From an uncultured Spirochaetaceae bacterium (GTDB lineage Bacteria > Spirochaetota > Spirochaetia > Treponematales > Treponemataceae), in NCBI GenBank assembly GCA_902766345.1, contig CACXDK010000203.1, positions 1 through 7,873 on the forward strand: a stretch of DNA of 7,873 nt, in the 5' to 3' direction. Positions 5,808-7,873 of this stretch are shown here, in pieces. Position numbers and translations under genes: made by a program. Position 1 is the stretch's first letter, and each line of letters begins with the position of its first letter. A model generated the notes under the pieces. It made no database searches and was not told the origin of the DNA. It saw only the letters and a program-made list of their open reading frames with translations.

Positions 5808-5839
5808 TTGACATAATTTCATAAAAAGTCTAATATAAC
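5808..5839 (+). promoter_or_regulatory. promoter for ispE, placing the start of transcription near its start codon
   Basis: A perfect TTGACA (5808-5813) is followed after 17 bases by TAATAT (5831-5836), overlapping a better hexamer TATAAC (5834-5839, 5 of 6 matches but 20-base spacing). Either gives a start near 5843-5846, while the ispE ATG is at 5845. The promoter faces away from the minus-strand promoter, and the two TTGACA boxes are 19 bases apart. Confidence 0.62.
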
Positions 5840-5844
5840 TGCGT

Positions 5845-6717
5845 ATGGCTGATAGCATAACTGTTACGGCTCCGGCAAAAATAAATATTGGACTTCGCGT
5901 CTTGCCGAAACGATCGGACGGTTACCACAGTATTGAAAGTATTTTTACAACAGTTCCGTTGTATGATACCTTGACGGTTTCTCTGGATGCTCCTGCTGAA
6001 ACTTGTATTGTGGAATGCGAGGGAATGAATCTTCCTCAGGAAAACACATTTACTACAGCATACAAAGCTTTCTGCGTGCTGACTGGTATGAAATACGGTG
6101 TACGTGTTCACGTAACAAAACGTATTCCTTCTGGCGGTGGATTGGGGGGCGGATCAAGCGATGCTTCATCTTTTATTCAATCCATAGACAGATTATTTAA
6201 TACACGTCTCGCATCAGACGACTTGCATAAGATTGCAGGCCTTGTCGGCAGTGATGTTTTCTTTTTTACCCATGCGCTGATTGAAGGAAATGAGCAGCCT
6301 TTTGCAGCAGTGGTAGAGGGAAGGGGAGAATTGATTACCCCTATAGAGACTCGGAATGATTATTCTGTTGTTCTTATTTTTCCAAAGGTTAGCGTTTCTA
6401 CAAAAGATGCTTATTCTTGGGTAGATTCTTACACTGGAAAGCGTTCCTCTCCGATTGATTTGAAAAAAGAATTCATGAAACCGATTAAGGATTGGCAGTT
6501 TTCTAATGATTTTACAACTCCTGTATCTGAGCGGTTTAATGAAATTGAAAGTGCAATTGCAGCTTTAAAATATTGTGGAGCAGACTTTGCAGATATGTCA
6601 GGTTCTGGTTCTACTGTTTTTGGTATTTTTGCCAAGAAAAAAGGTGAAGAGGTTTCTTCCCTTGCAAGAACTTCTTGTGAAACTCTTGCTAAAAACTGGC
6701 GTGTTGTACTAGCTTAA
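5845..6717 (+). CDS. ispE: 4-diphosphocytidyl-2-C-methyl-D-erythritol kinase
   Basis: IspE phosphorylates CDP-methylerythritol with ATP, the fourth step of the MEP route to isoprenoid precursors. The product has 290 residues, typical of this GHMP kinase. Motifs in order: PAKINIGL (10-17, with the conserved Lys12), the glycine-rich ATP loop PSGGGLGGGSSDAS (95-108), GSDVFFF (135-141, with the likely catalytic Asp137), and the C-terminal SGSGSTVFGIF (252-262). The ATG at 5845 gives the normal N-terminus. No SD precedes it, and the promoter predicts almost no leader. It is the first gene of the ispE-spoVG-tRNA-Gln-rplY stretch. A weak AT-rich hairpin overlaps its stop codon. Confidence 0.96.
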   Translation: MADSITVTAPAKINIGLRVLPKRSDGYHSIESIFTTVPLYDTLTVSLDAPAETCIVECEGMNLPQENTFTTAYKAFCVLTGMKYGVRVHVTKRIPSGGGLGGGSSDASSFIQSIDRLFNTRLASDDLHKIAGLVGSDVFFFTHALIEGNEQPFAAVVEGRGELITPIETRNDYSVVLIFPKVSVSTKDAYSWVDSYTGKRSSPIDLKKEFMKPIKDWQFSNDFTTPVSERFNEIESAIAALKYCGADFADMSGSGSTVFGIFAKKKGEEVSSLARTSCETLAKNWRVVLA

Positions 6718-6733
6718 AAAGTTTTCTTTTTAA
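6714..6733 (+). other. AT-rich hairpin at the ispE stop codon
   Basis: TTAAAAAG (6714-6721) and CTTTTTAA (6726-6733) form an 8-base inverted repeat around TTTT. It includes the ispE TAA (6715-6717). The stem has one GC pair and is followed by AGAAGTGGAGG rather than a T run, so it is unlikely to be an efficient terminator. It may affect RNA stability or be chance. Confidence 0.35.
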
Positions 6734-6755
6734 AGAAGTGGAGGATTAGAGAGTT

Positions 6756-7046
6756 ATGCAGGTTTCTGAAGTAAGAATTCGGAAGGTTGAGGGAGACGGC
6801 AAGCTTAAGGCTTATGTTACAGTTACATTTGACGGCGCTTTTGTTGTTCATAATGTAAAGATTATTGAAGGAAAATCAGGTCTGTTTATTGCGATGCCTA
6901 GCAGAAAGACTGCTAACGGAGCATACAAAGATGTTGCACATCCAATAAGCATTGATTTTAGACGTGAGTTGCAGGATAAAATCCTTAGTGAATATGCTGC
7001 AGGTCATATAGAATCCGAGACAGTTTCTGCCATCGGTGAAGATTAG
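6756..7046 (+). CDS. spoVG: SpoVG family nucleic-acid-binding regulator
   Basis: SpoVG is a small DNA- and RNA-binding protein. Its name comes from Bacillus sporulation, but it is widespread in non-sporulating bacteria, and the Borrelia homologue has been shown to bind nucleic acid. The product has 96 residues, normal for the family. It begins MQVSEVRIRKVEGDGKLKAYV and carries the hallmark LFIAMPSRK (43-51) and KDVAHPI (58-64). The first half is the beta-sheet core, followed by a C-terminal helix (about 67-82). GGAGG (6740-6744) is the best SD but has an 11-base spacing, and an AGAGAG (6748-6753) lies very close to the ATG. It is 38 bases after ispE and 10 bases before tRNA-Gln, so co-transcription with both is likely. 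Confidence 0.95.
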   Translation: MQVSEVRIRKVEGDGKLKAYVTVTFDGAFVVHNVKIIEGKSGLFIAMPSRKTANGAYKDVAHPISIDFRRELQDKILSEYAAGHIESETVSAIGED

Positions 7047-7056
7047 TAAATTTTTT

Positions 7057-7129
7057 TGGGACGTCGTCAAGTGGTAAGACAATGGCTTTTGGTGCCATCA
7101 TTCCGCTGGTTCGAATCCAGCCGTCCCAG
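7057..7129 (+). tRNA. tRNA-Gln (anticodon UUG)
   Basis: A full cloverleaf is visible. The acceptor stem is TGGGACG (7057-7063) with CGTCCCA (7122-7128), and the discriminator is G (7129). The D stem is GTC/GAC (7066-7068, 7078-7080). The anticodon stem is ATGGC/GCCAT (7082-7086, 7094-7098) with loop TTTTGGT and anticodon TTG at 7089-7091. The T stem is GCTGG/CCAGC (7105-7109, 7117-7121) with loop TTCGAAT. The U1-A72 pair and G discriminator are typical of bacterial tRNA-Gln. CCA is not encoded and must be added after transcription. A run of T (7051-7057) runs into its first base. Confidence 0.96.
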
Positions 7130-7170
7130 TTTTTATATTGAGAGTTTGTAATCTTATAGGAGTTTTTACT

Positions 7171-7728
7171 ATGGAACAGTATGTTATTAATGCTAAAGTT
7201 CGCAAAGAGACTGGAAAGTCAGCAGCTAAAAAACTGCGTGCAACAGGACGTATTCCTGCTATTGCATATAATGAAAAGGGCGAATCTGTAATGCTTGATG
7301 TTGATGCAACAGAATTTTCAAAGGTTTGGCGTTCAGTTACTGCAACTACTTTGATCAACTTGAAGATTGATGGTAAGGATAATAAGGCTTATATCAAAGA
7401 TACTGAATATGATATTATTACTGACAAGAACCTTCATGCAGACTTCCACATTGTATCTGGACAGAAGCCAATCACAGCTAAGATGAAGATTCATTATTCA
7501 GGAACTCCAGCTGGTGTTTTGAAGGGTGGATTCCTTGTAAAGCACATTCCTGAAATCGTAATTAAGGCTCTTCCTGAAGATTTGCCAACATCTATTGTTG
7601 CTGACATTTCAAAGGTAGACATTGGTACAAGATATTCAGTAAAGGATATTGGATTGAGTGACAAGATTACATTCATCACAGATCCTTCTTCTATCGTTGT
7701 TACTGTTGCACCACCAAGAAACAAGTAA
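7171..7728 (+). CDS. rplY: 50S ribosomal protein L25 (general stress protein CTC type)
   Basis: L25 binds 5S rRNA in the large subunit. The product has 185 residues, the long CTC/TL5 form: an N-terminal 5S-binding domain (about 1-92, with RKETGKSAAKKLRATGRIPAIAY) and a C-terminal beta domain (about 95-182, with GTPAGVLKGG at 111-120). I chose the ATG at 7171 because TAGGAG (7157-7162) lies 8 bases upstream and MEQYVINAKVR matches the family start. The 11-residue extension from the TTG at 7138 begins right after the tRNA and is not expected. No separate promoter is evident, so it is probably transcribed through the tRNA. Its mRNA would then be freed by tRNA processing. A terminator follows. 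Confidence 0.95.
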   Translation: MEQYVINAKVRKETGKSAAKKLRATGRIPAIAYNEKGESVMLDVDATEFSKVWRSVTATTLINLKIDGKDNKAYIKDTEYDIITDKNLHADFHIVSGQKPITAKMKIHYSGTPAGVLKGGFLVKHIPEIVIKALPEDLPTSIVADISKVDIGTRYSVKDIGLSDKITFITDPSSIVVTVAPPRNK

Positions 7729-7740
7729 TTTTTCTTGATG

Positions 7741-7769
7741 AAAGCCCTGACTTATGTCAGGGTTTTTTT
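7741..7769 (+). terminator. intrinsic terminator after rplY
   Basis: CCCTGAC (7745-7751) pairs with GTCAGGG (7756-7762) around TTAT, extended by G-T and A-T pairs at the base. Seven T (7763-7769) follow directly. This is a strong Rho-independent terminator closing the ispE-rplY stretch. Confidence 0.93.
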
Positions 7770-7783
7770 GTACCCAGACATTG

Positions 7784-7792
7784 TGCTATACT
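7784..7792 (+). promoter_or_regulatory. extended -10 promoter for the last gene
   Basis: TGCTATACT is an extended -10 element: TG, one base, then TATACT (7787-7792, 5 of 6 matches). The -35 region falls in the terminator's T run and is poor, which extended -10 promoters tolerate. The predicted start of transcription (7 bases past the hexamer) is 7799, exactly the A of the next ATG. Confidence 0.55.
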
Positions 7793-7798
7793 GGATTT

Positions 7799-7873
7799 AT
7801 GGACAATTTTGTTGAGTCTTTTGAAATAAAAAAAAAAAAAGAACTTTCTTTATTAGGTGTTGATTTTTCTTTA
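7799..7873 (+). CDS. start of an unidentified protein-coding gene, cut by the window end
   Basis: Twenty-five codons are visible from an ATG at 7799 and remain open to the window edge, beginning MDNFVESFEIKKKKELSLLG. I do not recognise the family from this fragment. No SD precedes the ATG. An extended -10 promoter six bases upstream suggests a leaderless message. Codons 10-14 contain 13 consecutive A (7828-7840), encoding four lysines, a tract prone to slippage. If the true tract length differs by one, the frame shown here would be wrong. Confidence 0.55.
   Translation, partial: MDNFVESFEIKKKKELSLLGVDFSL

Noticed and set aside
6756..7046. Evidence for sporulation from the spoVG name
   Set aside because: SpoVG is widespread in non-sporulating bacteria including spirochaetes. 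Nothing else in the window relates to spores.
7051..7057. Seven-T run before the tRNA as a spoVG terminator
   Set aside because: There is no stem-loop upstream of it, and the last T is the first base of the tRNA acceptor stem.
1..7873. Mobile element, phage, defence system, CRISPR array or classical riboswitch
   Set aside because: I found no transposase, integrase, defence-like gene or spaced repeat array on either strand. The gaps between genes are short and are mostly taken up by promoters and terminators.

Overview
The window is a compact chromosomal housekeeping block, mostly on the + strand, from a bacterium of moderate-to-low GC content. The gene content and order (rplU-prp-rpmA, then obgE-nadD-yqeK-LCP protein-rsfS, then ispE-spoVG-tRNA-Gln-rplY) and the protein sequences suggest a spirochaete, most likely Treponema or a relative. 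This assignment rests on recognition of families and order, not on a database search. I see no CRISPR array, insertion sequence, phage gene or other sign of mobility.

Region 1 (1-1288) begins with about 260 bases that hold no convincing gene, only a candidate 24-codon ORF and a candidate promoter. The ribosomal protein cassette follows: L21 (rplU), the cysteine protease Prp and L27 (rpmA), closed by a strong intrinsic terminator. The prp Shine-Dalgarno (SD) lies in a small hairpin that begins at the rplU stop codon. The L27 here has no cleavable N-terminal extension, although the protease next to it looks intact.

Region 2 (1289-5362) is a tightly packed run: the ribosome-assembly GTPase obgE, nadD (NAD synthesis), yqeK (HD-domain hydrolase), a membrane-anchored LCP/LytR_C protein with a degraded active site, and the ribosome-silencing factor rsfS. 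The first four are separated by 2 bases or overlap. It ends at a hairpin that can terminate transcription from both sides.

Region 3 (5385-5844) holds the only minus-strand gene, coding for a 103-residue protein of unknown function in which over half the residues are Asp or Glu. It has its own promoter and SD and converges on rsfS. Its promoter is back to back with that of ispE, and its leader carries a perfectly adjacent 12-base tandem repeat.

Region 4 (5845-7769) contains ispE (isoprenoid precursors by the MEP pathway), spoVG (nucleic-acid-binding regulator), a tRNA-Gln(UUG) lying between protein genes, and rplY (L25/CTC), closed by another intrinsic terminator. The window ends in the first 25 codons of an unidentified gene that carries a 13-A run.

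The shared theme is ribosome structure and assembly (L21, L27, L25, Obg, RsfS, Prp) with cofactor and isoprenoid synthesis. The most notable signals are the acidic protein and its unusual leader, two genes whose promoters put the transcription start at or within a few bases of the start codon (ispE and the last gene), Prp beside an unextended L27, and the degenerate LCP domain.
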